From positions 7,623,007 to 7,687,006 of the forward strand of contig LS997562.1 in assembly GCA_000469685.2 (NCBI GenBank): a stretch of 64,000 bases of DNA, given 5' to 3'. The notes under the pieces were generated by a model that saw only the letters and a program-made list of their open reading frames with translations, did no database searches and had not been told where the DNA came from. The stretch comes from Haemonchus contortus. Its lineage: Eukaryota; Nematoda; Chromadorea; Rhabditida; Trichostrongylidae. The position numbers were made by a program, and so were the translations under genes. Shown here piece by piece: positions 1-13,300 of this stretch (the stretch's first letter is position 1; every line of letters starts with the position of its first letter).

Positions 1-269
1 TTAAATTTCTCGGTGTCTTCCACCTTCATAGCACATCAATGTGTATGTGTACGAATGGTAGCGATGTGTACTCAGTGGAACTAGGAAAGCAAGAACGGTG
101 TCAGCGAAGAACGTCCGTGGCAAATACCTGAAAGCAGGCGTATTGCTCTTTCGTGGTGGAGGAGTGTTTCAACAGATACTCTATTGGGAAAGCTTGGAAG
201 AGGTCAAGGGCAAATGAAGAAAGACTATTCTGAAAGTCAGATAGGAATTTATAGTGGGTCTCCGTACTC

Positions 270-1475
270 AACTACTTGCACGTTGCACCGCAGTTAACCA
301 AAAATTGCGGAGAGTATCGGATTCCTCTATGCATGGCGTCTGTCGATTACAGGAAAGCTTTCGACTCGGTCGAGACAAACGGGATACTATAAAATGCAAT
401 GAGTATGGGTGAAATTAACTCGTATTATGTCGACCTTCTGGAAGAGGCGAACAGTGACTGTACTACATAAATAAAGCTATCTCTATGTCGTCTGTCTTCA
501 GCGACCTATACCAAATAGAAATACGCAAGGGCGTACGACAAGGTGATGCGATTTCGCCGACCTAGGTTGCCCTTGTTTTGGATATTCAGATATTTTGATT
601 GGTTGGGAGATTTAGAGATGGCTCATCGGCTCTTTGCTGACAATTGCGTAATTTCTGCACATGCTGCTTTAGAGCACCCACCAGAAACATGCGCAACTAC
701 ATAGGAAATCAAGTGAAGTTAGTCCTCAAATAAATTAGTCAAAAACGAAGTGAATGCACGATTAAATCAGCCCTACGCTGACAGCCAAAGTGAATGGCGA
801 AGCTATAAAGAAGTAAAAAGCAGAAGTAAAAAGCTATGAGTACCTGGGACATCAGCTCAGCTGAACTTGAGGCAATAGCGAATGGTACAGCGGGCGCATG
901 AAAATAGCTTGATCTAGCTTAAGCATAATCTCAAGGTCATCAGGATGGCCTCCCGAGAAATTGAAGACGTCGTCGTTTCACCCCACCGTGACGCTCCACG
1001 GTGAGACCCGCATTGCCGGACGTTGCATGGTCGTCCATCAAAGGCGACGAAGAGAAATTCGCTGTGATGCAGAGATTAATAGAGCGCAGAATTTGCAAAG
1101 TGCCCCACGTGAATCACAAACTGCGAAGGCGAAGTGGCCTGTTGATGCTGTAAAGGAAATGTACGAACCAAAACAAGAGCGGTTTGGTCATACTGCGCGT
1201 TCAGAAGGCAATCGCTGGACTTTATGCCGTGCAAATTAGATACCGTTAGATAACAAACGAGCACTGGGGAGACCTAAAATGAGGAGGGTCGATCCGATGA
1301 TGAATATGCTCGGCAAGCAAAAATCGATGAGCACAGGACCGGAATAGATGGCTTAAAGTCGACTGGACGTATAAGGCGAGATTCGCGAGTACAAATCGGA
1401 TAGAGGTAATACAGGTGATAGCGAATGTACACGAAGGGATGATCGGTCGTAGATTGAAAGGCTGGCAACACTACT
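270..1475 (+). mobile_element. RTE-like non-LTR retrotransposon relic
   Basis: Interrupted frames on the + strand carry pieces of an RTE-type reverse transcriptase in the expected order. The block VDYRKAFDSVE lies near 336-375, IRKGVRQGD near 520-545 and a decayed FADN box (from the Y/FADD motif) near 635. Downstream, up to about 1240, a block resembles the RTE C-terminal region after the polymerase. Stops and frameshifts occur throughout, so the copy is dead. It lies where exons 1-6 of cathepsin gene A would be expected, so it may sit in that gene's intron 6 or may have replaced its 5' half. Both ends are approximate. Confidence 0.7.
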
Positions 1476-1670
1476 GGTATAAGTTAGTTAGAGGTAGTAC
1501 TGTGTAAGATAATACAATTTTAAAAACTTATCTATTCATTGCTACATATGAGGCTATGATCACTACACTGAGGGCACGTCGATACCTAATTCCTACCCAA
1601 TAATGAGCCAAGCTATGTTTCTAGTTTCCATTTCATACTGCAAAAAGCGGCTGAAAACTTCGATTTCCAG

Positions 1671-4600
1671 AAAATCATTTCGGACGTCGATATACTCTCA
1701 TGCTGTGGTTTGAGCTGCGGTTATGGGTGAGTTTACTGTTCGACAATGGTAAACTTCATGACTAGAATAGTTCGTTGTCAAATGCTCTTCTCCACGTTTC
1801 TGGGACGGCCTCTTTCTCATTTAGCTCCTTAAGGTGACTGAAACACGGCCATTCTTGGGATCTGCTGCTACGGCATACCTAAACATGAATGGTCAATCGA
1901 AGTCTCCGGCGTAGCGCAATCACGTTGAGGCTATTTATATCAGGGCGACGCAGAACTTCTACGTCTGTGATGTGGTCCGCGTATCGCATCTTCCTGATTC
2001 TTCGCAGGCACCTAAATGGAACGCATCTACGTGTTTGACTGACTAGCCATACCTTACCATGTTTCGCCTGTGGAGCTTTCTCCGTAAATGATATTGACCG
2101 TATTCTCTTGATTCTATCTTTTCTGCTCTGAAACTAAATCTACCCTCCATTATCGATACTTCTATTAGGTTGATGCATAATTATTGCGGATTTTTCCGCG
2201 GCTTTTTTTCTCCCGAAAGTGTTCAACTAATGAGTTCGGATTTTTTATAGAAATGGTTTACTTGATTTCCTCTACAAGAATATACTTAAGAGTCCATCCG
2301 CATATTCGCGAAATTAGGCTTAACTACTTCGAGAAAGATTGAAAGGCGGCGCAGTCACTCCGCGATCTCAGTAACTTTTCGGCGATCGAACAATCAGCCA
2401 GAGCCAACCAAGAAATGGGATCTGGCCCTAAATCTGCCATAATCACCAGCAAAAACCTTTAGGGATCATCTCGTCAACCGTTCATCGAAAAAATGGCTAG
2501 AGAATAGAAGTTACGTCGATTTGGATGACTTGATGGCCGATGTCAAGGCGTGGATCGCCCATAAGGATCAGAACTTCTTCGCTTTTGGGATCCGACTAAC
2601 TAATCAATGGGAAGCAGTGCTTGACGTAGATGGTAAATAAGTTCCGGAGTAATTATTCGAATATGTCTTTGCTCAGTATTTCTGTAATTTCTTTAAGTAA
2701 AATTTGCTGGAAAAATCCGCAATAATTATTCACCAACTTAATATATTGAGGCAGGTAAAATGCAGGGAAATGGAAAATATCGAAGTGTTCGACCGTATTT
2801 GACCGTGTTTGACCACCAGGACATCATGTGTACTTTCACTAGATCACCTAATGAACGATCGCTGAAATGTTACTGAGATCGCGGAATGAGTGCGCCACCT
2901 TCCAATCTTTCTCGAAGAAGTAAAGCCTAATTTCGCGGATATACGGATGGACTCTCAGGTATATTCTTGTAGAGGAAATCAAGTAGATTATTTCTACAAA
3001 AAACCCGAACTCGAAATTCAAATTCTTCCAAGAGAAAAAAAGCCGCGAAAAAATCCGCAATAATTATGCATCAACCTAATAAAAAATCACACGATTTGCG
3101 AGTCATCCTTTCTTGAAGACATAACTACTATGTAAGGTGAGAGTCACAAACACAACGAAGCGTGAAGAGCAAGTTAAAAATATGTTAACTTAATTTGCTC
3201 TCATTGAAGATTGCATCGTTGCGATTCTGCTAAATAACCAAGTCACTGAAGAGTTGTTGCTACTCAGTGTCCAAGCTTCTTCACTAATGCTCTCTGATTA
3301 TATCACTCATCACGCGCTGATGAGTGACTGACGCTGAATATGCAGATTATGGAGAAAACTAGAAAATCGGAAAGAGAAGGATAAAGGGGAATCTTCAGTA
3401 AGGAGATCAAAGTCGTCATCGAGATGCGCCTTCACTCTCGACTCTATTCAGAATCGTAGTAGTTCTTTTAATGCGTATGCGGGCTGCTATTGCATTGCTA
3501 TTGACTTGCTGGGTCCAGGCGATGTACAAGTCAGTGCTTTCTTCCTACTAACCGTGTCTAGTACCACCTAGTACCTAAGCAACTACAAAATGAGATCATG
3601 GATGTGTAGAAATGAGCCACATGCCACTACACCACCTGCATGGGCATCATTTCGAAAAAATAGTCCTTGTAAAAAAATATCAAATAAAATTTCAATTTCT
3701 CCAGCATATTCTACTTTTTTTCTACAACCTCGAGAGAAAGAACCTTAATTCGAGGAAACGAAGCTAGAATTGATATTCCAAAAAATAGCTCCCCATTTTG
3801 GAAATTTTTGACCTTTTGGAATATCATCAGTGGAATTCACTCACAGGTGCGACGGAGGCTACGCCCACGAAGCCTGGGCTTTTGCACTAACATATGGTGT
3901 GGTCACTGGTGGAGGATATAAAGCAAAGGTGGGTTGGATAAATTTCAAAGTCTGACAGATTGTGAGCAGCTGTTTCATCGCTTCGTTTTGTTATCAATAC
4001 TTAAAAAGCCATGCCCCTTTAAGACATCCCTAACCACTTTCATGAGCAATAATCAGTTACGAGTGGAACAACCGTAAAAATTATGGTAAAATGTCTTACA
4101 GGGCGTCTGCAGACCGTATCCTTTCCATCCGTGTGGCTTACACCACGGACAGTTTTACTCTTGCCCACGAGATCATGAGTATGTTACGCCGGTGTGCAAG
4201 AAATATTGCCAATATGGATACGGAAAGCGTTACGAAAAGGACAAGATTTTTGGTCTGTTTGAATTGGCTATTTTCGTGCACTGTCATCATGCTTTCTAAG
4301 CAAACACTAGGGCTTCTTGATTGATTTCATGAAGCTGATCAGCATAGGCCGGCATTACAGAAATGTTGTGCAAGTCATTCATTGCTTTTTATGGGGGTAC
4401 CCATACGAAAGCTTCTGTATGCAGTCATAAGTGACCATTTAAAGGTTCACTTCGCTGGTTGCCCTATTATTTGGTCGACCCCACTTTGAAATTGAATTTG
4501 TTCCCACTTTTCGAGGTGTGTATTCAGCGAGAACTGCACGCATTCTTGATACCGACGAAAAAGCGATTCAAAAGGAAATCATGAGAAATGGACCAGTTCA

Positions 4601-5908
4601 AGCAGCTTTTACGGTTTATGAAGATTTCTCCTTCTACAAAAAAGGAATATATGTGGTAAGCAGTCTTTACAGCGGTGTTCGGGATGATTTTATTTATCTC
4701 AGTACTAATGAATAGTGAGAGACGTTTCAGGTCAAGCTGCACCCCGCATAATGCTCAATATGTGACTTTTATATTAAATGCAGTTTCCATTTTCCAGCAC
4801 ACTGGTGGCAAAGAAAGTGGAGGACATGCTATAAAAATCATCGGATGGGGAGTCGAAAATGGCACGAAATATTGGACTATCGCGAACTCATGGCATGACG
4901 ACTGGGGAGAAGACGGTATTATTTTCTAATGCACTGCTTTTGCTTTCAGGAAACAAGCAGAATTTTACTTCGGCACAAAGGGAAATTGAGCTCGTCCCTC
5001 TAGTATTGACCGTGAAGTACCGTTACACATCGAGTTCACTCGATCTTTTGATTGGTTCTTTATCCTTTGACTACTAGGCTTTTGCCTCACTTGATTGCCC
5101 GATCTTCGTCAGTTGTTGTGAATTGGATTTTCCAATTTTCATCTGCACTATTACCGAAACAATGCTCGAAGCCAGGCGTGTATCGCTGCCTCTATCGCGA
5201 ATAGCCGCAGGTCTCAGTAACGTCTCCATTCCTTCCTGCTATGAGGACTAGTCATGCAGTAGACCACATAAAGCTGAATCCGAAATCTACTTCGAATAAA
5301 GAAGCTCTTGAAATTGAAAACCATCTGACTTTACTTCTGGGCAACCACAGGTGGCTTTCGATCCCCGAGTCCATCCTAATAGCAAGATGAAATCGCGCTC
5401 TCGGGTTCAGTCTCGCCAGCAACCACCAGAAATCTTTCACCAGGAGGGGATTTCTGTGAAAATTATCTGTTAATAGGAATGGGTTGATACTGAAATGGAA
5501 AGCATGTGTGTGGCGACAATTTTGAGAGAAGCCTAGCGGTTAAGTCGCTTCCTTTCACAAGGTTAATAAGCATACGTCTCAATATTGTTCAATTTCAAGA
5601 GGGCCAAAGGAACAGGGGACAAGGCATAACAGGAGGATGCTATGAGAATGTTGGTACCAACATCGAATAATTAAGATTCTCACCCCACAAGTAGCAGTCT
5701 CGTATGACTGAGTAGCCCTACCTGGGTAAAAACTGGGTCTAATCACAATAGGTCGCTTATTACTAGGGGTTTCATCTCATGACTGACCAAAAAACGATAG
5801 AAGGCTATTTTATGTTAAAACTTTTCTTCAGGTTACTTCCGCATCTTACGTGGAGTAAACCATTGCGATATCGAATCGTATGTCGTTGCTGGACAATTCA
5901 GAATATAA
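1671..5908 (+). CDS. Cathepsin B-like cysteine protease, 3' half only (gene A)
   Basis: A papain-family (C1A) cathepsin B-like endopeptidase, seen only from the seventh exon of the family gene structure onward. Exons: 1671-1726, 3847-3928, 4102-4252, 4528-4655, 4798-4915, 5832-5908 (TAA). These join without a frameshift and use the same phases as the complete neighbours. Visible are the Cys-rich SCCG segment, CDGGY, an occluding loop with an intact His-His pair (CGLHHG), NGPVQAAF, the catalytic His in GGHAIK, the catalytic Asn in IANSW and the C-terminal HCDIESYVVAG, where the S2-pocket position is Tyr. The propeptide and GSCW exons are not found in bases 1-1670, where an RTE relic lies instead. 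The gene is therefore either continued upstream of the window or 5'-truncated. If truncated it is a pseudogene, although the visible exons show no lesion. Intron 7 carries mariner relics and the last intron carries an RTE 3' fragment. Confidence 0.85.
2165..3079. mobile_element. Rearranged mariner relic with long inverted arms
   Basis: The outer ends are inverted copies of TTAGGTTGATGCATAATTAT flanked by TA on both sides. The similarity continues inward for about 230 bp (2165-2395 against 2851-3079). A third, weaker copy of the end occurs at about 2717-2741. Between 2460 and 2639 the + strand frame reads like a mariner transposase C-terminus (WLENRSYVDLDDLMADVKAW, then KDQNFFAFGI) and ends in TAA. 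The minus strand of 2851-3060 and the + strand of 2270-2395 both resemble the transposase N-terminus. I read this as an internally deleted mariner next to an inverted 5' fragment of the same family. It lies in intron 7 of cathepsin gene A. Confidence 0.7.
5170..5290 (-). mobile_element. RTE 3'-end fragment
   Basis: A short stretch resembles, on the minus strand, the extreme C-terminal coding end of the RTE copy at 24500-26890. The shared + strand block is AGTAACGTCTCCATTC, which encodes the end of a [12 protein letters not shown] segment in reverse. Only the 3' end is present, as expected of 5'-truncated retrotransposition. It lies in the last intron of gene A. Confidence 0.45.
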
Positions 5909-5940
5909 TGATGCTGATATTAACATTGAAAGATTTATGA

Positions 5941-5946
5941 AATAAA
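5941..5946 (+). other. Poly(A) signal of gene A
   Basis: AATAAA lies 33 bp after the gene A stop codon, at the same relative place as in the other array members. Confidence 0.75.
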
Positions 5947-7187
5947 TGCCTTGGAAAACTACAGTCTTTACGTCTTTAATATTGTTCAATCAGCGAACGA
6001 TCTCGATGCGAAGATGCTTTCTGCTCTATAGTAATCTTTGCCTCCACTTCACCGTTGAAGTTGAGCGGTGGCCGCCAGTGAGACTTTTGAGTGTCTAGAC
6101 CGGCTTCTGAACCATGTAGCAATTGTCAGCTCGGTAGCAGAAATGAGTACATGTCTCTTCTATCATTCAAACTGGCTGGTGCCAAATGCCAAAGCTTTGA
6201 TCTAGAATATATGAGCTTCAACTATCAACTATTAACTATAACTACATATAAGTTACCGTCGTCTTTCATACATATGTGCTTGGCTATATGCAGCCAAATG
6301 ACGGACTGCGCTATTATGAATAATCAGGCAGGTGTACGCATTAGCGAAGTTCACCACTTAAGTATGGTCGAAGATCGACAATCGGAAACATTTGAATGTC
6401 CCCCCCCCCCCCAACACCCTAACTGTGGACACACCCAGAATGCAGAAGTGTGGATCGCACTGCTAACTGTTTCGGAGCATGGTCGACGGAGTTGAGCCAT
6501 TTTCTAAACTTGCCCGAAAGTGAATGTTTCAGTGCGCATTCATGGGTCGTTGAATTCTTTTTTAGTCAGTGAGCTCCAGGCACCCGGGCTGATTTTCGAT
6601 GCCATAGAATCGACTTGATGAAGTTCAATTCCCATTGAAAAAAAAGAAAGATTAGTCAGTTTTTATTGCAGCGGCAACAAAAAAAATTATCAGTCCGACA
6701 TCAAACATCGACAACACAACACCGAATCGTGCAGTATTTATCTTACAGCCGTCCTTCATAAGACTGAATGGCTCAAAATAAGCACACCTAGTCACTCCAG
6801 GTCAAAACAGGCTTCGAAAACGAAATGAATTGCTGAAAAGTTCCTTAATATGTCGGTGTTTGCGGTAGCGTGAAAGGAATGCATCTATTCGGTTACTTTG
6901 GGAAAGCATCGATCAAATTCACACTCATGCAGGGGCAAATTAAACGAAGCTTTCAATTAGAACTTATCACCAAAATCATGCTCATGTGGCCTATGCAAGG
7001 TAAATGTGTCGAACTTGTAGAAGTTCGACTACAGAACTACCTGAAAAACTCTTAAAGAATTGTGCCCTTGAACTAATATATGTATATGATTCCTCTGCCC
7101 TTCACCCTTCCGCCTCGTCTTCCAATTCGTAGTGGTCCCATCTGTAACGTTGTGACTACAGGAAATGTATGATATCTGTTTGCTGAA
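5947..7187. other. Intergenic spacer A-B, no gene recognised
   Basis: No coding signature was found. The open frame at 6091-6495 runs through a 13-base poly-C tract (6400-6412) and has no recognisable motif. The 3' part leads into the promoter region of gene B. Confidence 0.5.
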
Positions 7188-7393
7188 TGATAACCGTTGA
7201 GTCATCAAGATTACAACACGGATGTACCCTTTCTTTTGCGTTCTTCAGCCCTCTAAAGAGGGTATAAAAGAATGTTTTTTCTGATGTACAGCGCGATAAA
7301 ACCTTGTTCGAGAGATAAGGCATGGACTGCTTCCCACCTACATAAAAGCTGTCTTACAAGGATGAATTAGATTGTTGAACGACTGTATCAACA
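7188..7393 (+). promoter_or_regulatory. Gene B promoter: GATA pair and TATA-like elements
   Basis: TGATAA occurs at 7188-7193. The GATA pair conserved across the array starts at 7295 and 7314 (the second within AGATAAGG). The second site is 80 bp before the ATG. An ACATAAAAG element at about 7340-7348 follows. A further TATAAAAG lies at 7263-7270. The same order (GATA, GATAAGG, TATA-like, ATG) recurs upstream of C, D, E and F. GATA sites upstream of nematode gut protease genes are established targets of intestinal GATA factors; the role here is inferred. Confidence 0.6.
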
Positions 7394-10300
7394 ATGTTGG
7401 TGAGTTGCTTTTTTTTCTGTTTCGTATGGATTCTCTGGTCACCTGCACAGGATGAGCTGACTGCACAGATAATCACTTCGCCAGCTCGTCACTCAGTGGA
7501 CCCTTCAACATAAATAAGTACCCTATGCGCATGAATAGGTTTTCCCCGTGATCAATTAGTTTCCTTTCATGTAGGACCGGCATCCCTATGAGTGCTTGCC
7601 CTACGAAATGCTCTGAGGGGCGTGCACAGCTGTGAGTCTCGAGTCTGTGCAATTCCGAATGAACTGGCTGTTGCGGAACGGAATGCTTGTTGGCGTAGAT
7701 TGATGACGATGTGGGAGTTGATGCCAGATCGTTGCTGCGAGCTTACTCTTCGCTAATACAGGTTCAGCTGGTCAGTCTCAGAGCAAAATAGAAAGTAGTG
7801 AACGATGACAACGAAGTGGACATGCCCACCATGGGTCGTCCAGTTGAAACAGGTCCCTTTGGCCCATGATCTGGTAGAAAAAAAAAACCTTTTGCAAGAT
7901 AACGTGGATTTGTTGCGTGGAACCTTGTGGGTATTTTCAAACCTCAAAACGATGAAGTCTACTGGGCAGTCGTAGACGATACACAGACATCTTAAGCCTT
8001 ACACAATTTACATTAGAATTTCGCACCGAAAAATCTGTTAGTTCCCCTTTTCCGTAAAAAATGCAAAGAATCTGACGTTTCAACTGCAAAGTCCATGATT
8101 TCAGTTCTCATTCATTTGCTCCGTCCTCTTCTTCGTCTGCCTCTCCAAGGAGGTACTCCCGAAAGGTGAGAAAATATTTATTTCAAATCTTAGTGAGTGA
8201 GTTCCCTATGGTTGTGTAAACAACAGTTTTCTGTTCGCTCGCCAACCCAGACTCGGCCTGCGAAGTTTCCTTTTCACTACAAAAAAAAAACTGAATACTG
8301 TATTATTGATACCTGATAATGGATCCGCTTCGCTTAACTTATGGGGTTCTCTTTCTATCCCCCTCACTCTATCAAAAGAATTGACATAGTACGGATCGAG
8401 AAAGGAGTAACTTGTTTTCACTACGGTAACCTGAACAGCCATAAATCCTAGAAAAGCTTCTAACTCAACCAATTCCAGAAAAAGATAACAAACTGACTGG
8501 CGAAACCTTAGTGGACTATGTGAACAAGCATCAGCACTTTTTCAAGGTTAGCCTTTCTTCGCTCAATTTTCCTGATCTTCTTCCTCAGTTCTAATCTCCA
8601 TTTATGCCGACCACCTGCCTCCTGCCACTATCCGCTTTGGAATACTACGAATTTTCTACTTTGGTGTAGAACTGCTTCACTTTGTTCCGTGTAAGAAAAC
8701 ATTTCCTGGTTCGAATTTTATGCGAAGTGAATTTTAGGCCGAATATTCTCCAAAAGCGGAGCTGCGTATGAAGCATTTAATGAAGGTGGAGTATCTCAAA
8801 AACAGCCGTAAGCTGTATAACGTCAAGAAAGCGGAAGAGCACGCGTCGAATGAGGACATTCCTGAAAAGTGATCGACTTTTTTCTAACTGACTAACTATC
8901 ACGCAACCGCTGCTTAGCTCAACAAATTCATTTTGGAATTACCAAGTCATACTCAGAGTCCAAAGATTAGCATAGTCTGAACGTATCCATGAAATGATTG
9001 ATCACAAACAATTGAATCTTTTCTCCCCTCATGAAGTTTACATCGAAAACTAGTAATACTCGAATGAAGTAAGCTAAGAAGTGAACATGAGATACATACG
9101 CGATATTACTTCGTCCTTCATGCATTAGCAACAGTTGGAGGGGTGGCTGTGTTCGGGCTGAGTCCTTCTCAGTCTTCAGAAAAAAAGTTGGAATCATCAA
9201 CTAGGTCCCCAATCCTCTTCTCAGTCTAGAGCGATCGTAGTTCGAACACGGTTTCTTCTGCAAAAGGGTCACTTGAGTTCACGTAGTCACTCAATGCTTT
9301 CAACATTCGATACAGATCCTCGAATAGGGAGATAGTGGGGGGTGGGGGGGGGGAGGGTAGAGTTGGGTGGCCCATTAAGAAGCCATTCTTTGATGGCTCT
9401 GAGCCTTTTTCTGAACCTTACTAGGTGGTATTCGTTCATACCACTGAATATCCACAGCCCACAGTCACGATCCCTTACTCATCACTTAACAGTCTGTCAA
9501 GATTACAATGTCAATAGAAAAGGCCTAAGGACCCTGATTCTAATTACTTTCCTAAGTCGCTGATTATTTCTTTTTAACTGCTTTCAATCAATTCCACGTA
9601 TCATCTCAATCCAAACATATCCCACATCACCAACCGGAATACTTTGACTCCATTGTCAACACGTAATAGAGACCCACAGAAGAGAGCTTCCTATAGGCCC
9701 TTGACAGCTTATACCAACTGTATCTATTGCTGTCACCATCTGCATCTCGTTACTACCTACCCTAACTGAAAAAAGGTAAGCTTCCAGTGTTAGCCCGAAG
9801 GTGATAGCAGACCCAGTTGTACCTGCATGTGATGTTCCTTATTATCACTATCACTTGTGATCGATTTCTATGGCCCGTTATCTACGGAACAAAGGTAATC
9901 AATCACAACTAACACTACATATACATAGTCAGAAATTGAGAAAGACACACATCATAAAGTCGGGAACTTTGGCATTCCTTGTCCGTAGGTCAAGATTTTA
10001 GGCATTTGCTAGCACTAAACTTTCTGTCTAGCGACTATTTTGCGAATGGTCTAATTGTTATAGCCGACATTCTTTGATCAATTTTATATGGTTCTTTATT
10101 TAGCTTCGACTCTCGACTAGTATGGAAGAATTGCTCGTCCATAACGTACATCCGGGACCAGTCGAATTGTGGTATGCTGATGGATTTCAATTCTTTCTCT
10201 TAGAAAAATCTTTTTCCAAATGCAGGTTGTGGTATTTTCCGTGTAAACCGGAGACGTTGTACCCTGTCCCAGTATATTGATCCTACTTACTATTAGGCGC

Positions 10301-13300
10301 TTCGTCTGTCGTCTGTCGTCTGTCTGTCGTCTGTCTGTATGTCTGTCACGGAGTTCCTTAACTCCTTTAGATCTGCCTGGAGACACCGGGTCAAGCGTGG
10401 GATGGGTGGGCCACGGCCCGGGAAGTATAAAGCACACATCAGCTTGGCGGAGCCCCGCCCACAGTGGGCGTGGCGTGCATCGAAATTAACTGTACTGAGG
10501 ATGATTTCAAATTCAGTCACAAGACGGCTTCAAAACTGGGGTGTAAAGGTGGCCAGAGGTGTGCATTGGTAAGTTAGATCCAACTGGGGAGACCCACCCC
10601 CGATGAGCGGGCGTTCTCCAAAAATGCAATGCTTTATGAAAACATTCATAACTCAGTTTTGAGAAAGCCAAAAGAGCAGGAAAAAGTTGATAGCTGAGGA
10701 GCATTGTCGAAGATGTCTCCAGCATAAATGACGTCAGCTGAGGCCCGCCCACAGTGGGCGGAGCGTGCCTCGGAGCCCACATCCCTTCTTACATTTATAT
10801 ACGAAAATCCACAACTCCTGCCCCCATGGACCTAGAAAATTCAAACTCGGTAGGAGTACAGGCGACAGGATGGGAACACTTATGGTGGGTGGCAGGACCA
10901 GACTCCTCCTACAGGGGGCGGTCTTTGAGCAAAAATTCATAAATCCGACAAAGGTCTATAATGAAAATCAGCTCATGTGGCTCCGTTTCTCATGGGTAGA
11001 GCCCTTAGCGCACGCCAGAGCGTGCGTAGCCGCCTGGTTAGCAGGGAAGATAAAGCGACAAGCTAGTTGTCATCTTAAGCAGGTCTGGTGCCAGTTGCCT
11101 AACCCAACTATTGGGTGGGCCGATAGTTCTGGTTCATAAAGAGTCGACGTCCTAAACCCTCCATTTGATGCTTTTTGTTGCAAGGTAAATCGAGATGTTT
11201 GTTTCTAAACGGAGCCTCCAGTGGGTTTTTTCTAGGGTTTGAAGATGATTGATCGTTATGTCGAAGACATAAGAGGACCGCAGAGTCCTTCAGCTTTTAC
11301 TGAAGGCAATGAGTTCATGTGGAAATACTTTCTGTCGAAATACAGGGTGTCCCAAAATTATTTGCGCCGATTCATGGCAATATATTTGAAACTTCTCAAC
11401 TGCGCAAGACGATGGAATTTCTATGCACGCTAGCTAACACTATGTGCTACAACATGCTGAAGTCGCATTTGAGAATACCCCCCGTGAGCGCGAATAGAAG
11501 TCAAAGTTTGCTTTCGACTCGATCACATGTGGCACGCAGGTATCCTTCTTCATTTCTTCCAAGCCGTCCTCCAGCTTTTGCATTCTAGGACTCCAAACTG
11601 TGACTGCAAACTCGACAGGTCCTCTTATAATCAGGGATCATTCGGGGGATTGGAGTGAGTCAAATTCTGGAAAATAGGATGACCATTCCTCTTCACCAAT
11701 GAAGTTGGGCAGCTGTCGTCGGCACCACTCGCGGTAAGCTTGGCTCTGTGGGCTGGAGTAGCGTCTTGCTGGTAGGACTATGAGATGTTTCAGAAAACGT
11801 AGTCGGATCAGTGTTTTATTTACTTCCATTAGTACGCCGTTTGAGTACTGTCTTGGTCAATTTTCACGCCTGCACCGAAGAAAGCACGAGCGGCTCACCT
11901 TTGCCAGTGATTTCCTCGAAAAACATCATTTTACTGTTCTGATAACAACCTTTTTGTGTGATATTACACGCTAGGCATTTCTTTCCAGAACGCGAACGTT
12001 TTGGTTGTTGAGGAATGGCTTCATCATAAAAAATTTTTTGATCAGAGAAAACGACGAAGTTTTGCGTGTCATCATTCAAGTCGGTCTGCGACTTTCTGCA
12101 TTTTTTGGCCCTGCAGAATCTATTGAGATCGGGACTGGAGCATACGATAGGAATGGTAGTGAGGCTTCTGCATGACATTCTTCCATCGCGATAACTCCTG
12201 TTAGCCGTGCCCGTTGACTTCCTTTTGATGGGTCACCCAGGATCCCGACCGATTGGCATACGGACCATTTTAATAGATCTATCTTCAGAAACATTCTACC
12301 TTTCTATCTTCCCTGGTTTGTCTCTGATTCAATCTTCTTTTTCGAAACAGCAACACTGTACATGTGGCTAATCCATCCAATAAGTCGAATGATAACTCTC
12401 CAAAATGCACGTGGTCGTATCCGTACTAGGATATCCTGCTGAAGGAGGATGAAAGAGCTATCAGCATCAACTTCCATAAATAATTGCAAACGTAGATCTG
12501 GTTAGCTTGGCACCACGAAGATGGCGACGTGCCATAAGGTTCCTTCAGTCTTTTTTCAAGCTGATCATTGCAGGTTCATGTTGGGCAGTCTCCGCTGCTG
12601 AAACAATGTCCGATCGTATTTGCATACAGTCTGGAGGCAGAGTACAGGTGGTGGTTCTACTAGACATAGTTAGTAGGTGTATGTATGTGCGATTATGTGT
12701 ACGTGGGTGGGTATATATGACTGGAACTTCATAACTTCCGCTGCTGCAGTCCTTGAGCATCTAAATTGTGAAAGGAAAGAGAGACGATACAAGCACCAAT
12801 GGCAGGTCAAGGAAAGTGAAAATAACCATTGAGGGTGAGCTGAGGTCCATGAGTCGAAAAAAGGCATAACGAAAGGGATATAAGGATGCTGAGCTTGAAG
12901 ATAGCCAACTGATAGCAATGTCGAGGAATGATATCAAGGAAATAGAAAGTGGTTCATGAAACTAACTGGATATCGGCAGAGCTGCGGACAGTCGTGTTAG
13001 CTCAATGAACAGTTATAATGTTGTGCTTGTGTGTAATGTAGTTCACTAGCGGCTAGAAAATTCCATTTTCAGAAAATGATTTCGGACGTCGATATACTGT
13101 CATGCTGTGGACGACTATGTGGTTTTGGGTGAGTTGACTGTTCGACCAAGGAAAGGCAAATGGGATATCCACATGGAACTTCCTCCTAATCCCAAACCCT
13201 CTATTCTTTGATGAAAATTGTTCGTAAACATCATTTAAGAAATTTGCACACTTTTGAATGCTTCCTAAAATCCACTGCGGAAATTAGCAGCGGCAAGAAA

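Noticed and set aside
1730..2160. Possible minus-strand retrotransposon C-terminus in gene A intron 7
   Set aside because: The resemblance is limited to scattered residues with many stops.
6091..6495. 134-codon open frame in the A-B spacer
   Set aside because: It passes through a poly-C tract, has no recognised motif and no splice or promoter context, so chance is the better explanation.
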